A program made the position numbers and the translations under genes. Below are positions 26,286 through 35,169 of a DNA stretch of 47,468 bases, in pieces. The stretch lies in the NCBI GenBank assembly GCA_938074335.1, contig CALJEL010000076.1:1-47468 (forward strand), in the 5' to 3' direction. Origin of the DNA: an uncultured bacterium. Its GTDB lineage: Bacteria > Nitrospirota > Thermodesulfovibrionia > Thermodesulfovibrionales > CALJEL01. Below the pieces are notes generated by a model. It did no database searches. It worked only from the letters and a program-made list of their open reading frames with translations, and was not told the DNA's origin. Within the stretch, counting starts at the first letter, position 1. Every line of letters starts with the position of its first letter.

Positions 26286-27635
26286 ATGGCTGAAAGACTT
26301 CTCATAATTGAGGATGAGGAAACACTTGGCGCATCCCTGAAAAGGGTCTTCACCAAGGAAGGCTATTCTGTTGACCTTGCAACAAATGCAGAATCAGGGC
26401 TTGAGCTTATAGATAAAGTACTTTATGACCTCATAATCACAGATATTATACTGCCTGGTATGAATGGAATAGAATTTCTCAAAAAGGTGAAGGAGAGGTA
26501 TCCTGATCAGATTGTTATTATAATCACTGCCTATGCATCCATTGAGACAGCCGTGGAGGCCCTGAGGGCAGGTGCCCATGATTATGTGATAAAGCCTATA
26601 ATCCATGAGGAAATAAAACAGATAGTAAGGAATGCCCTGAAGCAGAGGGCTCTTCAGAGAGAAAATATACTGCTTAAGAAAGAGATTGAAAGGCACTATG
26701 ACTTCAGCCATATTATTGGAGAAAGCCCTGCTATAAAAAAAATAATAGATGAGGTCAAAAAGATAGCGAATGCAAAGAGCCATGTCCTTTTGCTTGGTGA
26801 GACAGGCACTGGTAAAGAACTTATTGCAAGGGCTATTCATTTCAACAGCAGCAGGGCAGAAAAACCCTTTATCCCCATAAACTGCAGTGCAATACCAGAA
26901 AATCTTCTTGAATCAGAGCTCTTCGGTCATGTAAGGGGTGCCTTTACCGGTGCTGTAAGCTCAAAAAGAGGACTTTTTGAAGAGGCAAACGGTGGCACGG
27001 TATTTCTTGACGAGATAGGTGAGCTGAGTTTACCACTCCAGGCAAAGCTCCTGAGGGTCCTTGAAGACCAGGAGATACGACCAGTTGGAAGCAATCAACC
27101 AGTAAAGGTAGATATAAGATTCATCTCGGCAACAAACAAGGACCTTTTACAGCTCGTCAGGGAAGGAAAATTCAGGGAGGATTTATTTTACAGATTAAAT
27201 GTAATAAGTATTGTCCTGCCACCACTCAGGGAAAGAGGAGAAGATATTGAACTTCTAACCAGATACTTTATTGAGAGGTATTCAAAGGAACATGGAAAGG
27301 AAGTAAAAGGAATTGATGAGGATGCCTTAAAATTATTAAAGAAGTATCAATGGCCAGGGAATATAAGGGAGCTTCAGAATGTAATAGAAAGGGCAGTGCT
27401 TATAACAGAGGATGGCCTTATAAAAAAGGAACACCTGCCTGAAGGATTAATTCAAACAAAAGACTCCTTTTTAGAAGAAGCCCTCAAAAATAAGCTCTCC
27501 ATTGAAGACTACACCAAGTCCTTTATCCTTAGATATCAGGGTCAGTACACAGAGCAGCAGCTTGCCGATATGCTTGGCATTACAAGAAAATCCCTCTGGG
27601 AAAAAAGAAAGAGATGGGGTATAAGTAAGAATTAA
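26286..27635 (+). CDS. NtrC-family sigma-54 activator (CbrB-like)
   Basis: This 449-residue response regulator has a receiver with phospho-acceptor D53 (TDIILPG), an AAA+ ATPase domain with GETGTGKE and the sigma-54 contact loop GAFTGA (residues 218-223), and a Fis-type helix-turn-helix near the end (EQQLADMLGITRKSLWEKRKRWG). It should open sigma-54 promoters when phosphorylated by the SSS-kinase, 19 bases upstream. TATAAT lies 10-15 bases before its ATG (26271-26276), so a second, nearly leaderless promoter is possible. The first downstream gene has a good sigma-54 promoter. Confidence 0.94.
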   Translation: MAERLLIIEDEETLGASLKRVFTKEGYSVDLATNAESGLELIDKVLYDLIITDIILPGMNGIEFLKKVKERYPDQIVIIITAYASIETAVEALRAGAHDYVIKPIIHEEIKQIVRNALKQRALQRENILLKKEIERHYDFSHIIGESPAIKKIIDEVKKIANAKSHVLLLGETGTGKELIARAIHFNSSRAEKPFIPINCSAIPENLLESELFGHVRGAFTGAVSSKRGLFEEANGGTVFLDEIGELSLPLQAKLLRVLEDQEIRPVGSNQPVKVDIRFISATNKDLLQLVREGKFREDLFYRLNVISIVLPPLRERGEDIELLTRYFIERYSKEHGKEVKGIDEDALKLLKKYQWPGNIRELQNVIERAVLITEDGLIKKEHLPEGLIQTKDSFLEEALKNKLSIEDYTKSFILRYQGQYTEQQLADMLGITRKSLWEKRKRWGISKN

Positions 27636-27672
27636 GTTAAATGTTATCCTCAACAGTAATATATAATTCCTC

Positions 27673-27710
27673 TCCTGCTACAATAAGTAGCAGGATTTAC
27701 TTCCTGTTAC
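27673..27710 (+). promoter_or_regulatory. Inverted repeat and half-site upstream of the sigma-54 promoter (possible activator site)
   Basis: CCTGCTAC-AATAA-GTAGCAGG (27674-27694) is a perfect 8-bp-arm inverted repeat, and a further half-site CCTGTTAC lies at 27703-27710. They are about 80-115 bp upstream of the -24 box, the usual place for an enhancer-binding protein. From memory, TGTTAC-type half-sites have been reported for CbrB in Pseudomonas. The inverted repeat also lies 38 bases after the activator's stop codon, so it could be a terminator instead, although no strong T run follows. Confidence 0.5.
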
Positions 27711-27789
27711 ATCAGTTAATACATTTCCTCTGATCAGATCCTCACATTAACACATTGATTTTATTTAAATAATCGCTCTATTTTCAACC

Positions 27790-27805
27790 TGGCATCTATT
27801 TTGCT
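27790..27805 (+). promoter_or_regulatory. Sigma-54 promoter of the DUF294-actP-acs operon
   Basis: TGGCATCTATTTTGCT matches the -24/-12 consensus TGGCAC-N5-TTGCW, with the GG and GC dinucleotides at the exact spacing. Transcription should begin near 27816, five bases before the ATG at 27821. No Shine-Dalgarno site precedes that ATG. A sigma-54 activator gene ends only 155 bases upstream. Confidence 0.75.
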
Positions 27806-27820
27806 TTTATTTTATCCGCT

Positions 27821-29719
27821 ATGGTGCTTGAGGAAGTCTTAAACTTTTTGAAAAAGGTGCCGCCTTTTCAGTTTCTTGATGAGGAGATTCTGAGAACCCT
27901 TGCCTCCAGAATCACAGTTGAATATTATCCAAAAGACACGGTAATCCTCAGACAGGATGGTCAGCCAAGTGAATACCTGAGGATAATAAAAAAAGGCAGT
28001 GTAAAGGTCTTTGTAAGGACAAAGGACAATGAAGAGGTACTGATAGATTATAGAGGTGAGGGTGATTCCTTTGGCTTTCTATCCCTTGTAAGTGGAGACA
28101 GGTCAAGGGCAAATGTGGTGGCTGCAGAGGATACCCTGTGCTATCTTATTGAAAAGGACCTCATAGTCAGCCTTCTTGAAAAAAACCCCTCCCTTACAGA
28201 GTTTTTCCTTAAATCCTTTCTGAATAAATATATTGACAGGACATACAAAGAGATGAGAAGCAGGAGTCTCCTTTATGGAGGAGGAGATAAACTCCTTTTT
28301 ACCACTCCAGTAAGGGAGCTTATTGCAAGAGAGCCTGTTACAGCTCCCTCTGAAATATCCATCAAAGAAGCAGCAGAGATAATGTCCAGAAATAGAATCA
28401 GCTCCCTTGTCTTAATGGATGGGAATGCACCAGTAGGGATTATCACAGACAGGGATCTCAGAGAGAAGGTGGTTGCAAAGGGCAAGGACATAAATGAACC
28501 TGTTAGCTCCATAATGAGCGTATCTCTTGTAAAGATAGACTCAAAGGAGTATTGCTTTGAGGCACTCCTCAAGATGGTGAGATACAATATCCATCATTTG
28601 ATAGTGGTGGAAGACGGCATACTGAAAGGCATAATTACAAACCATGACCTCATGATGTTGCAGGGTGTCTCACCCATATCAGTCGCAAGGGAGATAGAAA
28701 CCCAGCAGTCTATAGAAGGTCTTGTCCCTGTTTCAAAAAAGATAAACCATATCATCGGCCTGCTTCTAAGGGATGGTTCAAAGGCAACCAGCATAACACG
28801 AATCATAACAGAGTTGAATGATCGTCTGCAGAAAAAGATACTTGAACTGGCAGAGAAAAGATTTGGCAGGCCGCCCTTACCCTACTGCTGGATAGTCTTT
28901 GGAAGTGAAGGAAGGAGGGAACAGACCTTCAAGACAGACCAGGACAATGCATTAATCTATGCTGATCCAGCCAGCCCTGAAGAGGAGAAAAAGGCAAAGC
29001 AATATTTCACGGTCTTTGCTGATTTTGTAAACAAGGGTCTTATTGAATGCGGCTACAATGCCTGCCCTGCTGGATACATGGCCTCTAATCCCCAGTGGTG
29101 TCAGCCCCTTAAGACATGGAAAAAATATTTCTCAAACTGGATATCAGAGCCTGTCTCTGAGTCGGTGCTTAAATCCTTAATACTCTTTGATTTCAGGGGG
29201 CTGTATGGAGACCTCAATCTCGCAGATGAATTAAGGACTTACCTTAATTCACTCCTTGAGGGCAATAAGGTCTTTCTTGGTTATATGGCAAATGCCATTA
29301 TAAAAAACAGACCACCCATAGGATTTCTCAGGACCTTTGTTGTTGAAAAGTCTGGAGAGCACAAAGATGAGCTGAATCTGAAGGTTAAAGGCATAGCACC
29401 CCTTGTGGATATCATAAGGCTCTTCAGCCTTGAGAAGACCCTTAAGGAAACCTCAACCATTGACAGAATAAATATACTCAGTACCAAACACAGCATCGTA
29501 AAAGACCATGCCGATGAACTCTTGCATGCCTTTGAATTCATGATGCTCCTGAGAATCCATCATCAATTTGAACAGATGGAATCAGGAAAAAGTCCTGACA
29601 ATTTTATAAATCCCAATAAACTGAGCAATCTTGAACGGAGAACATTGAAAGAGGCCTTCCATCTTATCTCCAGACTTCAGGATACCCTCATAGAGAGGTA
29701 TAAGGCACTCATATGGTAA
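27821..29719 (+). CDS. cNMP-binding/CBS-domain DUF294 nucleotidyltransferase-like protein
   Basis: This 632-residue cytosolic protein has a cyclic-nucleotide-binding fold (about residues 12-130), two CBS domains (about 155-280), a DUF294 nucleotidyltransferase-like domain with GSEGRREQTFKTDQDNALIY (about 365-385), and the DUF294 C-terminal domain. It resembles GlnD-type uridylyltransferases, and relatives are often found beside actP/acs and a DnaQ-like exonuclease. Its biochemical role is not established; a regulatory transferase acting on acetate metabolism is plausible. It is first in the sigma-54-driven operon. Confidence 0.88.
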   Translation: MVLEEVLNFLKKVPPFQFLDEEILRTLASRITVEYYPKDTVILRQDGQPSEYLRIIKKGSVKVFVRTKDNEEVLIDYRGEGDSFGFLSLVSGDRSRANVVAAEDTLCYLIEKDLIVSLLEKNPSLTEFFLKSFLNKYIDRTYKEMRSRSLLYGGGDKLLFTTPVRELIAREPVTAPSEISIKEAAEIMSRNRISSLVLMDGNAPVGIITDRDLREKVVAKGKDINEPVSSIMSVSLVKIDSKEYCFEALLKMVRYNIHHLIVVEDGILKGIITNHDLMMLQGVSPISVAREIETQQSIEGLVPVSKKINHIIGLLLRDGSKATSITRIITELNDRLQKKILELAEKRFGRPPLPYCWIVFGSEGRREQTFKTDQDNALIYADPASPEEEKKAKQYFTVFADFVNKGLIECGYNACPAGYMASNPQWCQPLKTWKKYFSNWISEPVSESVLKSLILFDFRGLYGDLNLADELRTYLNSLLEGNKVFLGYMANAIIKNRPPIGFLRTFVVEKSGEHKDELNLKVKGIAPLVDIIRLFSLEKTLKETSTIDRINILSTKHSIVKDHADELLHAFEFMMLLRIHHQFEQMESGKSPDNFINPNKLSNLERRTLKEAFHLISRLQDTLIERYKALIW

Positions 29720-30414
29720 AGGAGATGATAGCAAGCCTGAGGATATTTAGAGAAAGGCAAAAACTAAAGGATATACCCATCCTTGAGGCATCCTATGTTG
29801 TTATTGACACAGAGCTTACAGGTCTTGATGAGAAAAGGGATTCTATTATATCACTGGGAGCGATAAGGATGAAGGGTGGAAGGATCTATCCTGGAGATTA
29901 TCTCTACAGGATTATAAAACCAGAGCGAGTTCTCACAAAAGAAAGTATCCTTATCCATGGTCTCACACCTCAGGAGCTTGAGTCAGGCATGGATATTGAA
30001 AAGGCCATTGCTGATCTTGAAAATTTTATAGGTGATGAAATAATCGTCGGTCATTGTGTATCCATTGACATAGCCTTTATCAACCGGCAGATTAAGAAAT
30101 CCTTCAGAAGGACATTAAGAAATCCTGTTATCGACACCTGGCTTATCTATGAAAATTTAAATAAGAGATTTCCCTCGGAAAGATGCTTTTCTCAAATGGC
30201 TGATAATCTATATGATGCCTCACGGTGTTTTGGTATACCTGTGGAAAATGCCCATAACGCCCTTATAGATGCCTTCATTACAGCCCAGTTTTTTCAGAGA
30301 CTTCTGCCTCTTCTTATGAGGTCAGGAATAGAAAGAATAACCGAGCTTTTACGCATCGGAGATCCCTTCAGGGGAGGTGATAGGTTCAGGAACCCAGAGA
30401 TTCAAAATCTTTAA
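29713..30414 (+). CDS. DnaQ-like 3'-5' exonuclease
   Basis: The 233-residue protein has a DEDDh exonuclease domain: D32 and E34 in VIDTELTGLD, an Asp in HCVSIDIAFINRQ, and the His/Asp pair in HNALIDAF. It overlaps the DUF294 gene by 7 bases and is part of the same operon. An exonuclease of the PolIII-epsilon family recurs in this position beside DUF294-actP-acs in other bacteria. Why a nuclease sits in an acetate operon is unclear; a nucleotide or signalling substrate is possible. Confidence 0.87.
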   Translation: MVKEMIASLRIFRERQKLKDIPILEASYVVIDTELTGLDEKRDSIISLGAIRMKGGRIYPGDYLYRIIKPERVLTKESILIHGLTPQELESGMDIEKAIADLENFIGDEIIVGHCVSIDIAFINRQIKKSFRRTLRNPVIDTWLIYENLNKRFPSERCFSQMADNLYDASRCFGIPVENAHNALIDAFITAQFFQRLLPLLMRSGIERITELLRIGDPFRGGDRFRNPEIQNL

Positions 30415-30458
30415 TGAAACCTTGATTTTCAAGGTCAATCCTATCAGGAGGTTAAAGA

Positions 30459-30764
30459 ATGACAAAAAAAAGTGCTCATGAGATACTGGAAGATGAAGAA
30501 TTCAGGACACTTGCAAGGCAGAAAAACTTAATTTCCCTAATCCTCACCATACTTGAACTCGTAATTTACTTCGGGTTCATCTCACTTATTGCCTTTAATA
30601 AGCCCTTTCTTGCATCAAAACTCTCCGGTTCTATGACAGTGGGTATCCCTGTTGGCATAGGCGTAATAATACTCTCATGGATACTTACAGGTATCTATGT
30701 GAACTGGGCAAATAAAAAATATGACCGCATGGTCGAAAATATAAAAAACAGGATAGGAGGCTAA
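30459..30764 (+). CDS. DUF485 membrane protein (YjcH-like)
   Basis: This 101-residue protein has two membrane helices (about residues 25-47 and 60-84) with cytoplasmic ends, and the DUF485 start [20 protein letters not shown]. In E. coli the equivalent gene yjcH lies between acs and actP and is co-transcribed with them. It is thought to assist the acetate permease. A ribosome binding site (AGGAGG) precedes the ATG. The gene ends one base before actP. Confidence 0.88.
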   Translation: MTKKSAHEILEDEEFRTLARQKNLISLILTILELVIYFGFISLIAFNKPFLASKLSGSMTVGIPVGIGVIILSWILTGIYVNWANKKYDRMVENIKNRIGG

Positions 30765-30765
30765 G

Positions 30766-32304
30766 ATGCAGACAGTTATTGGACAGACGAATCCAGTTGC
30801 CATATTCTTCTTTCTTCTCTTTGTTGCTGTAACCCTTGCAATAACCTACTGGGCAGCAAAAAGGACAAGGACCACAAAAGAGTTCTATGCTGCTGGCAGG
30901 AACATAACAGGATTTCAGAACGGTCTTGCCCTCGCAGGAGACTATATGAGTGCTGCCTCATTCCTTGGAATAGCAGGTCTTGTCTCCACAAAGGGATATG
31001 ATGGCCTGATCTATTCAGTAGGATGGCTTGTGGGATGGCCTATAATAATGTTCCTCATTGCAGAGCCCCTGAGGAATCTCGGTAAATACACCTTTGCAGA
31101 TGTTGTTGCCTACAGGCTGAGCCAGAGGCCCATAAGAAGTGCAGCAGCACTTGGATCCATAATAACTGTCCTTACATATCTGACAGCCCAGATGGTTGGC
31201 GCTGGAACACTTATAAAACTCTTGTTCGGGCTTCCCTATGAAGTTGCTGTTATTATAGTTGGGTGTCTCATGATTGCCTATGTGCTCTTCGGTGGAATGC
31301 TGGCAACCACATGGGTTCAGATCATAAAGGCTGTGCTCCTGCTGGGAGGTGCTACACTGCTTGTTATTCTTACACTTGCACAGTTTGGCTTCAACTATGG
31401 CGAGCTTTTCGGTCAGGCTGCTCAGAAATATGGAGATAAATTCCTTGAGCCAGGTGGCCTTGTAACCAATCCTATTGATGCCTTCTCACTGGGACTTGCC
31501 CTGATGTTCGGAACAGCAGGACTTCCCCATATCCTCATGAGATTCTATACTGTGCCAAATGCAAAGGAGGCAAGGAAATCAGTCTTCTATGCCACAGGTT
31601 TTATTGGATACTTTTACATCCTCACATTCACCATAGGTTTTGGCGCAGCAGTGCTTGTTGGACAGGACATCATTAAAGGTATAGACAAGGGTGGAAACAT
31701 GGCAGCACCACTTCTTGCAGAGGTGCTGGGTGGAAACATATTCCTTGGTTTTCTTGCAGCAGTAGCCTTCGCTACCATACTTGCTGTTGTTGCAGGCCTC
31801 ACACTTGCAGGTGCATCAGCCCTTTCACATGACCTTTATGTGGGTGTTATAAGGAAGGGAGTATCTGCTGAGAAGGAAGAGGTAAAGGTGGCAAAGATAG
31901 CAACCCTTATACTGGGTCTCACCGCCATATTCCTCGGAATAATATTCAAGGGCCAGAATGTGGCATTCATGGTCGGGCTTGCCTTTGCAGTTGCTGCAAG
32001 TGCTAACTTTCCAGCCCTGTTCATGTCCATAGTATGGAAGAGGTTCACAACGCAAGGTGCGGTTTCAAGCATAATCACAGGGCTTGTCCTTGCAACTGTA
32101 TTAATTATACTGAGCCCCACTGTATGGGTTGATGTATTCAAGAATCCTTCTCCTATATTTCCGCTTAAAAATCCTGGCCTGATCTCTATGACAGCAGCTT
32201 TTATTGCTGGTATAATAGTTTCTCTTGCCACCAGGGAGCCGCAGGCAGAGGCAAGATTTGAGGAAGAAAAATTAAGAACCTATGTTGGCATAGGTGCAGA
32301 ATAA
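30766..32304 (+). CDS. actP: Cation/acetate symporter
   Basis: ActP is a sodium/solute-symporter family permease for acetate and related short carboxylates. The 512-residue length and about 13 membrane helices fit. Typical phrases are [32 protein letters not shown] near the N-terminus and [21 protein letters not shown] in the middle. It shares a fold with the transporter half of the SSS-kinase upstream but lacks kinase domains. The C-terminal tail ends 10 bases before the true start of acs. Confidence 0.92.
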   Translation: MQTVIGQTNPVAIFFFLLFVAVTLAITYWAAKRTRTTKEFYAAGRNITGFQNGLALAGDYMSAASFLGIAGLVSTKGYDGLIYSVGWLVGWPIIMFLIAEPLRNLGKYTFADVVAYRLSQRPIRSAAALGSIITVLTYLTAQMVGAGTLIKLLFGLPYEVAVIIVGCLMIAYVLFGGMLATTWVQIIKAVLLLGGATLLVILTLAQFGFNYGELFGQAAQKYGDKFLEPGGLVTNPIDAFSLGLALMFGTAGLPHILMRFYTVPNAKEARKSVFYATGFIGYFYILTFTIGFGAAVLVGQDIIKGIDKGGNMAAPLLAEVLGGNIFLGFLAAVAFATILAVVAGLTLAGASALSHDLYVGVIRKGVSAEKEEVKVAKIATLILGLTAIFLGIIFKGQNVAFMVGLAFAVAASANFPALFMSIVWKRFTTQGAVSSIITGLVLATVLIILSPTVWVDVFKNPSPIFPLKNPGLISMTAAFIAGIIVSLATREPQAEARFEEEKLRTYVGIGAE

Positions 32305-32314
32305 GGAGGTAAAT

Positions 32315-34282
32315 ATGGCAGAGAAGATTGATGTATTGCTTGCTGAAAAACGAACATTCCCACCGTCAAAGGAATTCAGTGAAAAGGCCCATATAAAGAG
32401 CATGAGGCAGTATGAGGAAATGTATAAAAGGTCCGTGGAAGACCCCGAAGGCTTCTGGGCAGAGATGGCAGAGAAGAATATCACATGGTTTAAGAAATGG
32501 GATAAGGTACTGGATTATGACTTTCACAAACCCTATATCAAATGGTTTACAGGTGGAAAACTCAATGCCTCCTATAACTGCCTTGATAGGTTTATAAATA
32601 CACCAACAAGGAACAAGGCTGCCCTTATCTGGGAGGCGGATGATGGCTCCTACAAGACCTATACATATCAGCAACTTTATTGCGAGGTAAATAGATTTGC
32701 CAATGTCCTTAAAAAACATGGTGTAAAAAAGGGTGACAGGGTAACCATATACCTTCCGATGATTCCTGAGCTTCCTGTAGCGATGCTTGCCTGTGCAAGG
32801 ATAGGAGCTATACACAGCGTGGTATTCGGTGGATTCAGCGCACAGGCTTTAAGGGACAGGATTCAGGACTGCAAGGCAAAAATCCTGATTACAGCAGACA
32901 GAGGTGTAAGGGGTGGGAGATTGGTTCCGCTTAAGGCAAATGCTGATGAGGCACTTCAGGAATGTCCAACTGTAGAGAAGGTTATCGTGGTAAAGAGAAC
33001 AGATGGGGTTGATATGGAGCCTGGCAGAGACCTCTGGTGGCATGAAGAGATAAATGCGCCTGATATTAAAAACTATTGCGAACCAGAGTGGATGGATGCA
33101 GAAGATCCACTCTTTATCCTCTATACCTCAGGTTCAACAGGAAAGCCAAAGGGTGTGCTTCACACAACAGGTGGATACATGGTTTATACAAACCTTACAT
33201 TCAAATGGATATTTGATTATCATGATGAAGACATCCATTTCTGCACAGCAGACATAGGATGGGTTACAGGACATAGCTATATTGTATATGGTCCATTAAG
33301 CAGTGGTGCAACAAGCCTGATGTTTGAGGGGATACCCACATACCCTGACCCTGGAAGGTTCTGGCAGATATGCGACAAGCACAAGGTAACAATATTCTAT
33401 ACAGCTCCAACAGCTATAAGGGCATTGATGAGAGAAGGAGAGCAGTGGATCAATAAGCATGACCTGTCATCATTAAGGGTACTTGGAACAGTTGGTGAGC
33501 CCATAAATCCTGAGGCATGGATATGGTATCACACCCATGTTGGTAAGGGTAGACTTCCTATAGTTGATACCTGGTGGCAGACGGAGACAGGGGGAATCCT
33601 TATAACACCTCTTCCAGGAGCGATGACCTTAAAGCCTGGCTCAGCAAACAGGCCCTTCTTTGGAATTGTTCCAAAGGTCCTTAAGGAAGATGGCTCAGAG
33701 GCGGGCGTAAATGAAGGCGGTTATCTGGTTATTGAAAAACCATGGCCTGGAATACTCAGGGGCACCTATGGGGATCCTGAAAACAAAAGGATTAAAGAGG
33801 TCTATTTTTCCAGATTCCCTGGAAGGTATTTTACAGGTGATGGTGCAAGGGTCGATGAAGACGGCGATTACTGGCTCATGGGAAGGATTGATGATGTCAT
33901 TAATGTATCAGGTCACAGGCTCGGGACTGCTGAGATAGAATCAGCCCTTGTAAGCCACGAGGCAGTAGCAGAGGCAGCAGTTGTTGGTTATCCCCATGAG
34001 ATTAAGGGTGAAGGTATTTATTGCTATGTAACACTTAAAGAAGGTTATCAGCCCTCAGAAGATCTTAAGAAGATACTCATAGGGCATGTAAGAACAGTTA
34101 TAGGTCCTATAGCCACACCTGATAAACTCCAGTTTGCACCGGGTCTTCCAAAGACAAGGAGTGGCAAGATCATGAGAAGGATCCTCAGGAAGATAGCCCG
34201 TGGAGACATAGAAGACCTCGGAGATACCTCTACACTGGCTGATCCATCAGTGGTGGACAACCTTGTAAAGGGAAGGCAATAG
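32315..34282 (+). CDS. acs: Acetyl-CoA synthetase
   Basis: Acs activates acetate to acetyl-CoA via acetyl-AMP. I place the start at ATG 32315 after AGGAGG, giving 655 residues; the frame extends upstream to 32294, overlapping actP. Motifs are [12 protein letters not shown] (ATP loop), [28 protein letters not shown], and [15 protein letters not shown] with the lysine that is acetylated in relatives. With actP and the SSS-kinase/activator pair upstream it forms an acetate scavenging and sensing unit. A terminator-like hairpin follows. Confidence 0.96.
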   Translation: MAEKIDVLLAEKRTFPPSKEFSEKAHIKSMRQYEEMYKRSVEDPEGFWAEMAEKNITWFKKWDKVLDYDFHKPYIKWFTGGKLNASYNCLDRFINTPTRNKAALIWEADDGSYKTYTYQQLYCEVNRFANVLKKHGVKKGDRVTIYLPMIPELPVAMLACARIGAIHSVVFGGFSAQALRDRIQDCKAKILITADRGVRGGRLVPLKANADEALQECPTVEKVIVVKRTDGVDMEPGRDLWWHEEINAPDIKNYCEPEWMDAEDPLFILYTSGSTGKPKGVLHTTGGYMVYTNLTFKWIFDYHDEDIHFCTADIGWVTGHSYIVYGPLSSGATSLMFEGIPTYPDPGRFWQICDKHKVTIFYTAPTAIRALMREGEQWINKHDLSSLRVLGTVGEPINPEAWIWYHTHVGKGRLPIVDTWWQTETGGILITPLPGAMTLKPGSANRPFFGIVPKVLKEDGSEAGVNEGGYLVIEKPWPGILRGTYGDPENKRIKEVYFSRFPGRYFTGDGARVDEDGDYWLMGRIDDVINVSGHRLGTAEIESALVSHEAVAEAAVVGYPHEIKGEGIYCYVTLKEGYQPSEDLKKILIGHVRTVIGPIATPDKLQFAPGLPKTRSGKIMRRILRKIARGDIEDLGDTSTLADPSVVDNLVKGRQ

Positions 34283-34286
34283 CAGT

Positions 34287-34312
34287 AGGGGCAGGGCTTA
34301 ACCCTGCCCTTT
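34287..34312 (+). terminator. Terminator-like hairpin after acs
   Basis: GGGCAGGG (34289-34296) and CCCTGCCC (34302-34309) form an 8-bp GC-rich stem with loop CTTAA, five bases after the acs stop, followed by only a short TTT. It is the likely end of the acetate operon. Confidence 0.6.
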
Positions 34313-34323
34313 AAGAAAACGCA

Positions 34324-34480
34324 AGTGAGTTAGTGAATTAGGGATTAGTGAAGTTAGTGAATTAGTGAGTTAGATAATCCTAATTCACTAATTCACTTGC
34401 ATACTAACTCACTACTTTAGCTCACTTGCATACTAACTCACTACCTTAGCTCACCTGCATACTAATTCACTCCCTAAACT
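34324..34480. repeat. TTAGTGAA-word tract with three 29-bp tandem units
   Basis: GTGAGTTAGTGAATTAGGGA-type words (34324-34375) are followed by their inverse (TAATTCACTAATTCAC), then three 29-base units at 34394-34422, 34423-34451 and 34452-34480, each beginning CACTTGCATACTAACTCAC or nearly so. The third unit drifts into CCCTAAACTGCC, the left end of the composite elements. There are no unique spacers between units. Confidence 0.75.
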
Positions 34481-34605
34481 GCCATTTTTAGTGAGACAGA
34501 GCGACAGCTCTGAGGAAGGGTTGTTCTGTGTAGGGGCACGGCATGCCGTGCCCCTACTGTCGCACTATCGCACCGTCGCACTGTAGGTGTCGCACTATCG
34601 CACTA
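34470..34605. repeat. Composite repeat region E6 with a 28-bp perfect palindrome
   Basis: After CTCCCTAAACTGCC come GAGACAGAGCGACAG, GAGGAAGGGTTGTTCTGT, and a perfect 28-base palindrome of the type GTAGGGGCACGGC/GCCGTGCCCCTAC (34530-34557). Words on CTGTCGCACTATCGCACCG follow. The palindrome and its neighbour GGAAGGGTTGTTCTGT also occur in E3, in opposite orientation. Confidence 0.8.
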
Positions 34606-34634
34606 TTGAATACTTTCATAATTTTTGCTATAGT
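34606..34634 (+). promoter_or_regulatory. Promoter of the PstS-like/MCP operon
   Basis: TTGAAT (34606-34611), a 17-base spacer and TATAGT (34629-34634) form a good sigma-70 promoter directly at the right edge of repeat E6. A ribosome binding site (AAAGGAG) follows before the ATG at 34657. The TTTTTGCTATA phrase recurs at the promoter near 47231. Confidence 0.6.
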
Positions 34635-34656
34635 ATCAATAAAAAAAGGAGCATGA

Positions 34657-35160
34657 ATGAATCATAAGAAGCTCACTATCCTGATCATAGGTCTTTTATC
34701 ATTCTTTATCCTTACTGATAGCCTTCTACATGCCCAGAAGATAATAAAAATCAGGGGTTCTACAAAGGGAGTTGAAGGTGCAGGTGAAGGGCTTGTTGAT
34801 ATAGGGACTGCCTCAAGAAACCTCCATCCTGATGAATATGGAATGGCTGGTGCAATACTCATCGGTCATAACAGTGAGGCCATTGTAGAGGTCTCAAAAG
34901 ACCCGGGAGCCATTGGTTATGTATCAATTGGCTCTGCAGAGAGGGTGAAGAGAAAACTCGGCAAGATTAAAAGGATAAAGATTGATGGCATAGATGCCTC
35001 AAGGGAAAATGTGAAGGATAAAACCTATCCCATAATAAGGCCTCTCAATCTGCTGACAAAGGGAAAACCTTCTGGAGATGTGCAGGGATTTATAGAATTT
35101 CTCTTCACACCCCAGGGTCAAAACATAGTTAAAAAACTTGATTATATTCCAATAAAATAG
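34657..35160 (+). CDS. Shortened PstS-like periplasmic binding protein
   Basis: The 167-residue protein has a signal peptide (about residues 1-26, ending LLHAQ) and segments typical of phosphate-binding PstS-like proteins in the right order: IKIRGST, then GEGLVDIGTASRNLHPDE, then GAIGYVSIGSAERVK, then YPIIRPLNLLTKGKPSGDVQGFIEFLFTPQGQNIVKKLDYIPI. Family members are usually about 270 residues. Two inner stretches appear to be missing, after RGST and after HPDE, without loss of frame. Full ligand enclosure is doubtful. It lies nine bases before the MCP gene and may present a ligand to it or be a decaying gene. Confidence 0.7.
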   Translation: MNHKKLTILIIGLLSFFILTDSLLHAQKIIKIRGSTKGVEGAGEGLVDIGTASRNLHPDEYGMAGAILIGHNSEAIVEVSKDPGAIGYVSIGSAERVKRKLGKIKRIKIDGIDASRENVKDKTYPIIRPLNLLTKGKPSGDVQGFIEFLFTPQGQNIVKKLDYIPIK

Positions 35161-35169
35161 GAGAAGACC

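Noticed and set aside
34394-34480. Three 29-base units looked at first like a CRISPR array.
   Set aside because: The units follow one another without spacers, differ from each other, and sit in a tract of similar short words. No cas gene is nearby.
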